A stretch of 64,000 bases of DNA from Mesorhizobium sp. WSM2240 (lineage in GTDB: Bacteria > Pseudomonadota > Alphaproteobacteria > Rhizobiales > Rhizobiaceae), in NCBI RefSeq assembly GCF_040438645.1, contig NZ_CP159253.1, forward strand, positions 3,162,001 through 3,226,000. The letters are read 5' to 3'. The translations under genes were made by a program, and so were the position numbers. This document shows, in pieces, positions 49,220 through 57,326 of the stretch; the stretch's first letter is position 1; each line of letters starts with the position of its first letter. A model generated the notes under the pieces. It was not told where the DNA came from. It worked only from the letters and a program-made list of their open reading frames with translations, and ran no database searches.

Positions 49220-49247
49220 GTCACCCTCCCCTCGAGGGGAGGGTGAC
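49220..49247 (+). terminator. 28-bp perfect palindrome after the binding-protein gene
   Basis: GTCACCCTCCCCTC is followed at once by its reverse complement GAGGGGAGGGTGAC. The stem-loop forms 7 bases after the binding-protein stop and 14 bases before the permease ATG. No T run follows. As after tctC, it probably protects the upstream mRNA and limits read-through into the membrane genes. Confidence 0.75.
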
Positions 49248-49261
49248 GCCGCGCCACAGCC

Positions 49262-50209
49262 ATGACCGCTTACCTCCTCAAACGTCTGCTCGTCGGCGCG
49301 CTGACTCTCGTCTTCGCGTCGATCGTGGTGTTTTCGGTGCTGGAGGTGCTGCCAGGCGACCCGGCGCGGCTGATGCTCGGCATGAACGCCTCGGAAGAAA
49401 CGGTTCAAGTGCTGCGCGAGCAGATGGGTCTCAACCAGCCGCTATTTTTGCGTTATCTCGACTGGGCCGGTGGGCTGCTGACGCTCGATTTCGGAAAGTC
49501 CTACACCTATTCGGTTCCAGTGGCCGACTTGGTCGCCGAGCGCGTCGTCGTCTCGTTGCCGCTCGCAATCATGGCGCTCGTGCTCTCGACCGTCATCGCC
49601 ATTCCGGTCGGCGTATTTTCCGCCCAGCGGCGCGGCAGCGCAGCCGATACATTATCGATGGGTGCGGCGCAGATCGGCGTCGCGATACCCAATTTCTGGT
49701 TCGCGCTAATCCTCATCTATATTTTCGCCGTCTGGCTGCGGCTCGTGCCGGCAGGCGGCTTCCCCGGCTGGAACGCGGGCTTATGGCCGGCCTTCAAGGC
49801 ATTGATCCTGCCTGCGGTGGCGCTCGCTCTGCCGCAAGCTGCGATCCTTGCACGCGTCACCCGCTCGGCGCTGCTCGAAGTGCTCGGCGAAGACTATATC
49901 CGTACCGCCCGCGCCAAGGGCATGCCGCGCAGCCATGTGCTCTGGCGCCATGCGCTTCGCAACGCGATGATCCCGGTGTTGACCATCCTCGGCCTGCAAT
50001 TCGCTTTCCTGCTAGCCGGCACGATCATCATCGAGAACGTCTTCTATCTGCCCGGTCTCGGACGGCTGATCTTCCAGGCGATCACCCAGCGCGACCTTAT
50101 CGTCGTCGAGAGCGTCATCATGCTCCTGGTCGCGACGGTCATCGTCGTCAATCTCCTGGTCGACCTGTCCTACGCAATCGTCGATCCTCGGCTGAGGATC
50201 CGGCAATGA
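49262..50209 (+). CDS. peptide ABC transporter permease, DppB-like
   Basis: Inner-membrane permease of the DppB/OppB class, 315 residues with six membrane segments. The N-terminal MTAYLLKRLLVGALTLVFAS opens the first helix. The EAA loop that docks the ATPase is seen as YIRTARAKGMPRSHVLWRHA. The final part ENVFYLPGLGRLIFQAI is standard. The stop overlaps the start of the next permease by four bases (ATGA), showing translational coupling. Confidence 0.93.
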   Translation: MTAYLLKRLLVGALTLVFASIVVFSVLEVLPGDPARLMLGMNASEETVQVLREQMGLNQPLFLRYLDWAGGLLTLDFGKSYTYSVPVADLVAERVVVSLPLAIMALVLSTVIAIPVGVFSAQRRGSAADTLSMGAAQIGVAIPNFWFALILIYIFAVWLRLVPAGGFPGWNAGLWPAFKALILPAVALALPQAAILARVTRSALLEVLGEDYIRTARAKGMPRSHVLWRHALRNAMIPVLTILGLQFAFLLAGTIIIENVFYLPGLGRLIFQAITQRDLIVVESVIMLLVATVIVVNLLVDLSYAIVDPRLRIRQ

Positions 50210-51078
50210 CCCTGCCCGTCTCCGAATTCGAGCGCGAGACCTTCGTCAGCTTCGTCGCGAAGGCGTTTGCCAACCGTTCCTTCGTCACCGGTTTCGCCAT
50301 CACTTCGCTGATCGCCGGCATGGCGCTACTGTCATTCTTCTGGACGCCCTATGACGTGACGAAGCTTGTCGTGGCCGATCGCATGCAGCCGCCTTCGGCC
50401 ACGCATCTCTTCGGCACCGACCAGTTCGGCCGCGACGTGCTGTCGATGATCATGGTGGGCTCGCGCAACTCGATCGCGGTGGCGCTGGTGGCGGTCGGCA
50501 TCGGAATGGGACTCGGCGTGCCGCTCGGCTGCTGGGCGGCGGCGCGGGGCGGTTTCGTCGACGAGACCGTCATGCGATTCAACGATCTGGTCTTCGCCTT
50601 CCCAGCTTTGCTCTCGGCGGTGATGATCACAGCGATCTTCGGTCCCGGCGCTATCAACGCCATCATCGCCATTGGGATATTCAACATACCGGTCTTTGCC
50701 CGCGTCGCCCGCGCCGGCGCGCTGGCGATCTGGCCGCGCGAATTCATCCTGGCCGCCCGCGCCGCCGGCAAGGGCAAGGCCCTGATCACTGTCGAGCACA
50801 TCCTGCCTAACATAGCCAATTTGCTGCTGGTGCAGGGCACTATCCAGTTCGCGCTCGGCATTCTGGCCGAAGCCGGCCTGTCCTATCTTGGCCTCGGCGC
50901 GCAACCGCCAATGCCGAGTTGGGGGCGCATGCTGTTCGAAGCCCAGACGCTGATGATGGTCGCGCCTTATCTGGCGCTGTTCCCCGGTTTCGCCATCGTC
51001 ATCACCGTGCTCGGTCTCAACCTGCTCGGCGACGGCGTCAGCGACGTACTCGATCCGAAATTGCGGCGGCAACGATGA
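50206..51078 (+). CDS. peptide ABC transporter permease, DppC-like
   Basis: Second permease, DppC/OppC class, 290 residues. The N-terminal cytoplasmic part is followed by membrane segments and the block HLFGTDQFGRDVLSMIMVGS. The EAA loop is FILAARAAGKGKALITVEHI, and the C terminus ends LLGDGVSDVLDPKLRRQR. The true start is the ATG at 50206 overlapping the previous stop. A longer open frame that runs back to 49243 is only a shadow of the first permease. The next gene starts within its stop codon (ATGA at 51075). Confidence 0.92.
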   Translation: MTLPVSEFERETFVSFVAKAFANRSFVTGFAITSLIAGMALLSFFWTPYDVTKLVVADRMQPPSATHLFGTDQFGRDVLSMIMVGSRNSIAVALVAVGIGMGLGVPLGCWAAARGGFVDETVMRFNDLVFAFPALLSAVMITAIFGPGAINAIIAIGIFNIPVFARVARAGALAIWPREFILAARAAGKGKALITVEHILPNIANLLLVQGTIQFALGILAEAGLSYLGLGAQPPMPSWGRMLFEAQTLMMVAPYLALFPGFAIVITVLGLNLLGDGVSDVLDPKLRRQR

Positions 51079-52700
51079 GCCTGCTCGAGATCGAGAACCT
51101 GTCGCTCAAGATCGGCGAGACGCCGATCCTGAAAGACGTCGACCTGATAATCGACCGTGGCGAGGTCATGGGTCTGGTCGGCGAATCCGGCTCGGGCAAA
51201 TCGATGACGGCGCTGACGGTCATGCAGCTTCTGCCAAACGCCGCGCACGCCGAAGGCCGCGTCAGCTTCGACGGCATGGACATTCTCGCCGCCACCGAGG
51301 ACCGGATGTGCCAACTGCGCGGCGACGACATCGGCATGGTATTCCAGGAGCCGATGACCGCGCTGAACCCGGTCAAGACAATCGGCGAGCAGGTCGCGGA
51401 AGGCATTCGCTGGCACACCGGAGCCAGCCGCGCCGATGCCGAGGCGCGCGCGCGGCAAATACTGGATCGGGTCGGACTGCCCGAGAAGAAATTCCCGCTG
51501 TCGCGCTATCCGCATCAATTGTCGGGTGGCCAGCGCCAGCGGGTGGTGATCGCCATCGCCTGCGCGCTGAAACCGAAACTGCTGATCGCCGACGAGCCGA
51601 CGACGGCGCTCGACGTTGTGCTGCAGGCGCAGATTTTGGAACTGCTGCGCGATCTGGTCGACGAAAACCGGATGGGACTGCTTTTGATCTCGCATGATCT
51701 CGCTGTCGTGACGCAGATGGCCGACCGCATCACCATCCTGCGCCATGGCGAGGTGATGGAGGCGGGCGAAACCGCGCTCACCCTTTCAAAGCAGGCGCAC
51801 TCCTATACGCGGCAACTCGCGCTCGCTTCCACGCACGTGCCGGCGCGGCGCGCTCTCTCCGACTTTGAGGGGGAGAGAGCGCCGCTCCTCGAAGTCCAAA
51901 ACATCTCTCGCACCTATCCAGGCCAGCGCCTGTCGATGTTCCGCAAGGCAGAGCCATTTCGCGCCGTGGACGAGGTTTCATTCTCGATCTTGCCCGGCCA
52001 ATCGACCGCCCTTGTCGGACGTTCGGGCTGCGGGAAATCGACGCTCGCGCGCATGATCCTTGCCCTCGACAGACCGACCGGCGGCGCGATCCGCTTCATG
52101 GGCGAGACGCTGACCGGCAAGGACGAGGCAGCGCTTAGGCCGGCGCGGCACAACATGCAGGTGGTGTTCCAGGATCCCTACGGCTCGTTCAATCCACGCC
52201 ACAAGGTCGAGCGGCTGGTTTCCGAACCCCTACATCTCATGGAAAAGCAGCCCAGCGCAGCCGAGCGGCGCGAGATGGTAGCCGGAGCACTGCACGAAGT
52301 CGGCCTTCGCACCGAAGACATGGACAAATACCCGCACGAATTTTCAGGCGGCCAGCGCCAGCGCCTGTCCATTGCGCGCGCCATCATCACACGGCCGAAA
52401 CTGGTCGTGGCGGACGAGCCGGTCTCCGCGCTCGACGTTTCGATCCGCGCACAGATCCTCGATCTGTTCGCTGATTTGAACAGCCGCCTCGGCGTCGCCT
52501 ATCTGTTCATCACCCACGATCTGACGGTCGCCCGCGCCATCACCGACGACGTGATGATCATGCATGAGGGAAAGATCGTCGAGCGAGGCCCGACTGGCGA
52601 GGTGCTCGACCATCCGCAATCCGAGGCGGCCAAGGCGTTGGTCGCTGCAGCGCCCGATCTGCACCGCGCGATCGCCCGGCGATTGCAGGAACAGGGCTAG
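51075..52700 (+). CDS. fused double ABC ATPase (DppD-DppF type) of the peptide transporter
   Basis: Single 541-residue protein holding both ATPase domains, as in GsiA-type systems. Domain 1 has Walker A GESGSGKS near 38-45, signature LSGGQRQRV and Walker B LLIADEPTTALDV. Domain 2 has GRSGCGKS, FSGGQRQRL and LVVADEPVSALDV. Each is followed by an oligopeptide-binding-type extension. The linker between them (RALSDFEGERAPLLE, near residue 260-275) is encoded by an 11-bp inverted repeat (51850-51882). The stop overlaps the convergent terB stop by four bases. It completes the importer. Confidence 0.93.
   Translation: MSLLEIENLSLKIGETPILKDVDLIIDRGEVMGLVGESGSGKSMTALTVMQLLPNAAHAEGRVSFDGMDILAATEDRMCQLRGDDIGMVFQEPMTALNPVKTIGEQVAEGIRWHTGASRADAEARARQILDRVGLPEKKFPLSRYPHQLSGGQRQRVVIAIACALKPKLLIADEPTTALDVVLQAQILELLRDLVDENRMGLLLISHDLAVVTQMADRITILRHGEVMEAGETALTLSKQAHSYTRQLALASTHVPARRALSDFEGERAPLLEVQNISRTYPGQRLSMFRKAEPFRAVDEVSFSILPGQSTALVGRSGCGKSTLARMILALDRPTGGAIRFMGETLTGKDEAALRPARHNMQVVFQDPYGSFNPRHKVERLVSEPLHLMEKQPSAAERREMVAGALHEVGLRTEDMDKYPHEFSGGQRQRLSIARAIITRPKLVVADEPVSALDVSIRAQILDLFADLNSRLGVAYLFITHDLTVARAITDDVMIMHEGKIVERGPTGEVLDHPQSEAAKALVAAAPDLHRAIARRLQEQG
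51850..51882. repeat. inverted repeat inside the ATPase fusion linker
   Basis: GCGCTCTCTCC at 51850-51860 and its exact reverse complement at 51872-51882 enclose 11 bases, all in frame within the linker between the two ATPase domains. It resembles an intergenic hairpin element more than a coding constraint. Confidence 0.6.
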
Positions 52701-53128
52701 GCTGGCGGCTTAACCACATCCACCGGGCTTATGCCCAGAATGTCGAGCGTGCGGCGCAGCAGCCGCACCTCCTTTTCGGCAAGCTCAGAGTCAGCCTTGG
52801 CGATCTCGGCCATGTGGCGCGCCAGCAGCTTGCGGCGTTCGACATCGAGTTCGCTGAACAGCGCGAGGGCCTGCGCGCCGCTGGTCTCGTAGCCGAAATC
52901 ATTCAGATATTCGACGACACCGTCCAAGCTCTCGTCGCTGATCCCGAACGCTTCTCGGCAGATGCGCCTGAACATCGCCATCTCGCTGTCGCTAACCGTG
53001 CCGTCGGCCAGGATCATGCGGAACAACAGCAGGAGCTCGGCCGACAAGACTGGATCGTCCGCCACCTTGCGAACGCCGGGATCGCCATCAAACAGCGTCC
53101 GTAAGCGGGCCAGCACTCCTTTCGCCAT
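52697..53128 (-). CDS. TerB-family (tellurite-resistance-like) protein
   Basis: Soluble, all-helical TerB-like protein of 143 residues; function unknown in rhizobia. The domain shows LSAELLLLFRMILADGTVSDSEMAMFRRI and LARHMAEIAKADSELAEKEVRLLRRTLDIL. Acidic residues at helix ends (DGTVSDSE, DSELAEKE) are the family's proposed metal-binding pairs. The ATG at 53128 has AAGGA upstream and replaces a frame running to 53407 that overlaps the divergent gene. Convergent overlap of four bases with the ABC ATPase stop. Confidence 0.78.
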   Translation of the reverse strand: MAKGVLARLRTLFDGDPGVRKVADDPVLSAELLLLFRMILADGTVSDSEMAMFRRICREAFGISDESLDGVVEYLNDFGYETSGAQALALFSELDVERRKLLARHMAEIAKADSELAEKEVRLLRRTLDILGISPVDVVKPPA

Positions 53129-53252
53129 CGAATTTTCCTTCTCGCGCGCCATGCAGATTACGTAGCGTGAAACGCGGCTTGCGCAAACTGGCCGCGTGTG
53201 GTCGAACGCAGCATATTTTTCACGGCCCCCGGCCAGGCGTTCCCTGCACAAC

Positions 53253-54038
53253 ATGTTCGATCTGGCCACCGAGACCATTGCCCTGCTCGCCTTTGCGGCC
53301 TTCCTCGCCGGCTTCATCGATTCGATCGCCGGGGGCGGCGGCCTGATAGCCGTCCCGGCGCTCCTGCTCGCCGGCCTTTCGCCGGTCGAGGCGCTCGGCA
53401 CCAACAAGCTGCAAGGATTGTTCGGCTCCGGCTCAGCAACAATCGCCTATGCCTCTAAAGGGCATGTCGACCTGCGCAAGCAATTGCCCTCCGCACTGCT
53501 CTCCCTTGTCGGCGGCGTTGCCGGCGCTCTTTTGGCGACAGTTTTGCCAGGCGAGTTCCTGCGCTTTATCCTGCCTTTCGTGCTTGTCGCGATTGCGTTC
53601 TATTTCGCCGTGAAGCCCAATATGGATGACGTCGACCGCGCAGAGCGCCTGTCGCCGTTTCTGTTCGGGCTCGTGGTCGTGCCGGTGATCGGCTTTTACG
53701 ACGGTGTGTTCGGCCCTGGCACCGGCTCGTTCTTCATGCTCGCCTTCGTATCGCTCGCCGGCTACGGCGTGCTCAAGGCGACCGCCCATACCAAGCTTCT
53801 CAATTTCGCCTCCAATATCGGCGGTTTCGCCGCCTTCGCCTTTGTGGGCGTGATCTACTGGAAGATCGGGCTGATGATGGGAGTAGCGCAGTTTCTCGGC
53901 GCCCGCGTCGGCGCCTGGCTGGCGATCAGGAACGGCGCCAAGCTGATCAAGCCGCTACTGGTGATCACGTGCCTGGCGCTTGCCGTTAGATTGATGATGG
54001 ATCCCGCGCATCCGCTGCGCACGATGCTCGGCTTTTGA
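53253..54038 (+). CDS. TauE/SafE family membrane exporter
   Basis: Membrane protein of the sulfite/organosulfur exporter family, 261 residues with about eight hydrophobic segments. The first repeat contains IDSIAGGGGLIAVPALLLAG and ALGTNKLQGLFGSGSA, and the second FYDGVFGPGTGSFFMLAFV and TAHTKLLNFASNIGGF. These paired glycine-rich motifs are the family hallmark. Substrates reported for relatives include sulfite, sulfoacetate and taurine-derived acids. The start is set at 53253 (MFDLATETI) although a GTG at 53196 is also open; neither has a strong Shine-Dalgarno. Confidence 0.88.
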   Translation: MFDLATETIALLAFAAFLAGFIDSIAGGGGLIAVPALLLAGLSPVEALGTNKLQGLFGSGSATIAYASKGHVDLRKQLPSALLSLVGGVAGALLATVLPGEFLRFILPFVLVAIAFYFAVKPNMDDVDRAERLSPFLFGLVVVPVIGFYDGVFGPGTGSFFMLAFVSLAGYGVLKATAHTKLLNFASNIGGFAAFAFVGVIYWKIGLMMGVAQFLGARVGAWLAIRNGAKLIKPLLVITCLALAVRLMMDPAHPLRTMLGF

Positions 54039-54058
54039 CGGACATTCCAGGCCTTGCT

Positions 54059-54080
54059 AGGCTCCGCGGCAGTGGAGCCT
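54059..54080 (+). promoter_or_regulatory. hairpin that covers the Shine-Dalgarno of the AraC-family gene
   Basis: AGGCTCC at 54059-54065 pairs with GGAGCCT at 54074-54080. The second arm contains the GGAG that would serve as ribosome-binding site for the ATG at 54085. The stem could hold translation down until opened. It may equally be the terminator end of the exporter gene. Confidence 0.35.
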
Positions 54081-54084
54081 CCAT

Positions 54085-54921
54085 ATGATCGCCGAGCCTG
54101 ATGTCCCGCCGACACCTGTTCCACCGCCGATTGGCCAGTTCGAGATGGTGCAGCGTTCGCCGAACCCGAGGCTGGACGGCATTGTCTCGCGCCTGACCGG
54201 TTATCGTGAAGTGTCGGTCGGCCATTTCCGCCAAATCGAAGCCGCTTCATTGGTGATCCCTCTTGTCGTCAATTTCAGCGGTTCCTTTGCGATCGGCCTC
54301 GGTCGCGCTCCCGGCGCCAACGACCATTTCGGCAGCTTTGCGGCCGGCCTTTATGCCGGGCCGGTGGTGATCGATTCGTTCGGGACCGCAAGCTGCATCC
54401 AGATCGACTTCACACCGCTTGGGGCGCGCCGGTTCTTCCGGATGCCTATGACCGAACTCACCGACCGAATGGTGACGCTCGACGACGTGCTCGGCGCGGA
54501 CGGGCTGGCGTTGCGCGAAAGGCTGGCGAATGAGCCGGACTGGCATCGGCGCCTCGATCTTGCGGAGCGTTTCGTCGAATCCCGAATCTCCGCCGCCCCG
54601 CCAACCAAGGCGGAAGTGGCTTGGGCGTACGGCAAGGTTCTGGCCAGCGGCGGCCGTATGCCGGTGTCTGCTTTGGCCAGGAACATCGGCTGGAGCCGCA
54701 AGCACCTTGCTGGACGGTTCACCGCAGAGACCGGCGTCGGACCGAAGACCTTCGCCCGCATCGTCCGCTTCAACCGCGCGATGACGTTGAGCCAGGCAGG
54801 AGCCGACGGTTGGGCCGGCATCGCCGCCGAATGCGGCTATTCCGACCAGGCGCATCTGGCGCGGGAATTTCGCGAGATGGCGGGCGCGACGCCGGGCACA
54901 TGGCAGGCCAACATCACCTGA
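54085..54921 (+). CDS. AraC family transcriptional regulator
   Basis: Transcription factor of 278 residues with a sensor part at about 1-165 and an AraC double helix-turn-helix at about 185-275 (LARNIGWSRKHLAGRF, IAAECGYSDQAHLAREFREM). The N-terminal part SVGHFRQIEAASLVIPLVVNF is of the type found in regulators next to VOC genes. It is followed 83 bp on by a VOC-fold gene and a cupin gene, which it probably controls. The VOC start has AAGGATG-type lead. Confidence 0.85.
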   Translation: MIAEPDVPPTPVPPPIGQFEMVQRSPNPRLDGIVSRLTGYREVSVGHFRQIEAASLVIPLVVNFSGSFAIGLGRAPGANDHFGSFAAGLYAGPVVIDSFGTASCIQIDFTPLGARRFFRMPMTELTDRMVTLDDVLGADGLALRERLANEPDWHRRLDLAERFVESRISAAPPTKAEVAWAYGKVLASGGRMPVSALARNIGWSRKHLAGRFTAETGVGPKTFARIVRFNRAMTLSQAGADGWAGIAAECGYSDQAHLAREFREMAGATPGTWQANIT

Positions 54922-55004
54922 TGCGGTAACATTTCTTCAAGACCGCCGGCCGGCCGGCTGACAATCTGGGCCCATCGCAACCAATCCCCAAGAAGGATGT
55001 CACG

Positions 55005-55430
55005 ATGCCCGAAAATATCGAAGCACCCCGCATCTATGCGACTTTCCGCTACCAGGACGCAGCCAGGATGATCGACTGGCTGGTAAACGCCTTTGGCTTC
55101 ACAGTGCACGCCAGATATGCCGATCCGGACGGCGTTATCCAGCATGCGCAACTGGCCCTTGGCTCCTCGATGATCATGGTCGGCAATGTGCGCGACGACG
55201 ACTACGGCAGGATGGTCGGCGGACCCGGCTCCCAGTGCGGCAAGTCGATCTATGTGGCCGTCGACGATACCGATACCGCCTACGAACACGCCAAGGCCGC
55301 GGGCGCAAAAATCCTTGAGGAGCCTACCAACCGCGATTATGGCAGCCGCGACTTCGTCTGCGCCGATCCGGAGGGCAATGTCTGGTCGTTCGGCACCTAT
55401 TGGCCGAAAGCCAACGAACCGGCGCTGTGA
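55005..55430 (+). CDS. VOC (glyoxalase/bleomycin resistance) superfamily protein
   Basis: Cytoplasmic protein of 141 residues with the paired beta-alpha-beta-beta-beta units of the VOC fold. The blocks are TFRYQDAARMIDWLVNAFGF, AQLALGSSMIMVGNVRDDDYG, IYVAVDDTDTAYEHAKAAGA and DYGSRDFVCADPEGNVWSFG. The glutamate/aspartate pattern suggests a metal site. Substrate unknown. The cupin gene follows one base after its stop, and the AraC regulator lies upstream. Confidence 0.85.
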   Translation: MPENIEAPRIYATFRYQDAARMIDWLVNAFGFTVHARYADPDGVIQHAQLALGSSMIMVGNVRDDDYGRMVGGPGSQCGKSIYVAVDDTDTAYEHAKAAGAKILEEPTNRDYGSRDFVCADPEGNVWSFGTYWPKANEPAL

Positions 55431-55431
55431 G

Positions 55432-55839
55432 ATGCGCGACCAGCACCAGGCGCGACCTCCCATAATTTTACTCCCGGGCGAAGGCCGCATTTACCGGATG
55501 CCAACGATGCGCGCCGTCTTCAAGGCCGACGGCGAAGAGACCGCGAACCGCTATTCAATCTCGGAATGGTGGCTGCAACCGGGCGGCGACGGTCCAGGCG
55601 CCCATTCTCACGAAACGAATGACGAGATCTTCTGGGTAATCGAGGGGACGCCGTCGCTATTGGTCGACGAGGAGTGGATCGATGCGCCGGCCGGAAGCTG
55701 CATCGTGATCCCGGCCGGCGTCACGCACGATTTCGCCAACAGGACGCAAGCCCTTGCAGGCCTGTTCAACGTGTTCATCCCCGGCGGCTTCGAGCCGAAA
55801 ATGCCGGCGATCGTAAAATGGTTCGAAGAGAATAGTTGA
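55432..55839 (+). CDS. cupin domain protein
   Basis: Single-domain cupin of 135 residues. Motif 1 is seen as GAHSHETNDEIFWVIEG (two His and Glu metal ligands) and motif 2 as PAGSCIVIPAGVTHDFAN (third His). This gives the usual 3-His-1-Glu metal site. The ATG lies one base after the VOC stop, without its own clear Shine-Dalgarno, so it depends on coupled translation. Function unknown; likely the same small-molecule pathway as the VOC protein. It is convergent with cobQ, 12 bp apart. Confidence 0.82.
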   Translation: MRDQHQARPPIILLPGEGRIYRMPTMRAVFKADGEETANRYSISEWWLQPGGDGPGAHSHETNDEIFWVIEGTPSLLVDEEWIDAPAGSCIVIPAGVTHDFANRTQALAGLFNVFIPGGFEPKMPAIVKWFEENS

Positions 55840-55851
55840 GGTCGCCGCCAA

Positions 55852-57324
55852 TCAGCGTGCCGCAGCGAAGATCGCGTCGCAGTCGAGATGGGTTTCAAGC
55901 TGGACGGCTATTTCGTCCAGCGCCCGCTCGACTTCGGCGCGGTGGTCGACGCCGCCCCCCTTGACGCCAAGGCTTTCAAGAAAGCGGGCGCGAAACCGGT
56001 CGGCGCCGAACAGCCCGTGCATATAGGTGCCGAACACCTTGCCGTCCGCCGATGTCGCGCCGTCGTCGACGCCGTTGATGACGGCCGCCGGGCGCAGGCA
56101 GTCCGGACCCGTAGTCCTGCCGAGATGGATCTCATAACCTTCCAGCGGCACGCCGAAATGCGTCGAATGCGCGATAACGTTGCGCACCGTCTTTTCCGGT
56201 TCCATAACCGTCTCGATATCGAGCAGGCCGAGCCCTTCCGCCTCTCTCACGCTGCCTTCGATGCCGTCCGGGTCGCGCACCGTCCCGCCCAGCATCTGGT
56301 AGCCGCCGCACAGGCCCACGACATGGCCGCCGCGCCGCCTGTGCTCGACGAGATCGCGGTCCCAGCCGTTCTCGCGGAATTTGATGAGATCGCCGATCGT
56401 CGATTTCGAGCCAGGAATGACGACCAGTCCCGCGTCCGGCGGCAGCCTCTCGCCGGGCTTCACGAATACCACATCCACCTGTGGTTCAGCGCGCAGCGGG
56501 TCGAGATCGTCGAAATTCGAAATCCGCCCGAGCACCGGCACCGCAATTTTGAGCGCGCGGCTCTCGCCCGCCACCAGCCGCTCCAGAACGACCGAATCTT
56601 CGGAGGGCAGCATTGCCGCCGCCTTCAGCCACGGCACCACGCCGAAACAGCGCCAGCCGGTGAACTTCTCGATCGCGCCAATGCCGTCGTCGAACAGCGT
56701 CACGTCGCCGCGAAACTTGTTGATGAGGTAGCCGACGATCATCCGCCGGTCCTCCTCGGGCAGGATCAAATGCGTCCCCGCGACCGAAGCGATGACGCCG
56801 CCGCGGTCTATGTCTCCGACCAGCACGACCGGGACGTCCGCCCGCGTTGCAAAGCCCATATTGGCGATGTCGCGCGGCCTGAGGTTGATTTCGGCCGGAG
56901 ACCCCGCTCCTTCGACGATCACCAGGTCGGCGCCCTCCCCGATCTTCTTCCAGGAATCGAGCACGGCTTCGAACAGTCGCGGCTTCAGCGTCTGATAGTC
57001 GCGCGCCCGCGCCTCGCCGAACACCTTGCCCTGGACGATGACCTGCGCACCGACATCGCTTTGCGGCTTGAGCAGCACGGGGTTCATATGGATCGACGGC
57101 GCGACGCCGCAGGCGATCGCCTGCAGCCATTGCGCGCGGCCGATCTCGCCGCCGCCGCCCGGTTCGCCCGGAATATCGGCCACGGCGGCGTTGTTCGACA
57201 TGTTCTGCGGTTTGAACGGCCGCACCTTCAGGCCGCGATTTCTGGCGGCGCGGCACAGGCCCGCGACAAGCACAGTCTTGCCGACATCCGAACCAGTGCC
57301 TTGCAGCATGATCGCCTGGGCCAT
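55852..57324 (-). CDS. cobQ: cobyric acid synthase CobQ
   Basis: Glutamine-dependent amidase of cobalamin synthesis that amidates adenosylcobyrinic acid a,c-diamide at four positions to give adenosylcobyric acid. It has 490 residues. The P-loop-like start is MLQGTGSDVGKTVLVAGLC, followed by FKPQNMSNNA. The GATase domain has the nucleophile Cys in VGLCGGYQMLGG and the His in GTYMHGLFG. The ATG at 57324 matches the family start; the frame to 57510 is rejected. It begins 2 bp after the DMSP-lyase-like gene, so it is read from the same transcript, away from other cob genes. Confidence 0.95.
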   Translation of the reverse strand: MAQAIMLQGTGSDVGKTVLVAGLCRAARNRGLKVRPFKPQNMSNNAAVADIPGEPGGGGEIGRAQWLQAIACGVAPSIHMNPVLLKPQSDVGAQVIVQGKVFGEARARDYQTLKPRLFEAVLDSWKKIGEGADLVIVEGAGSPAEINLRPRDIANMGFATRADVPVVLVGDIDRGGVIASVAGTHLILPEEDRRMIVGYLINKFRGDVTLFDDGIGAIEKFTGWRCFGVVPWLKAAAMLPSEDSVVLERLVAGESRALKIAVPVLGRISNFDDLDPLRAEPQVDVVFVKPGERLPPDAGLVVIPGSKSTIGDLIKFRENGWDRDLVEHRRRGGHVVGLCGGYQMLGGTVRDPDGIEGSVREAEGLGLLDIETVMEPEKTVRNVIAHSTHFGVPLEGYEIHLGRTTGPDCLRPAAVINGVDDGATSADGKVFGTYMHGLFGADRFRARFLESLGVKGGGVDHRAEVERALDEIAVQLETHLDCDAIFAAAR

Positions 57325-57326
57325 GG

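Noticed and set aside
49243..51078. 611-codon frame covering the first permease gene
   Set aside because: Only its last 290 codons (from 50206) are the DppC-like permease; the earlier part is a shadow of the DppB-like gene.
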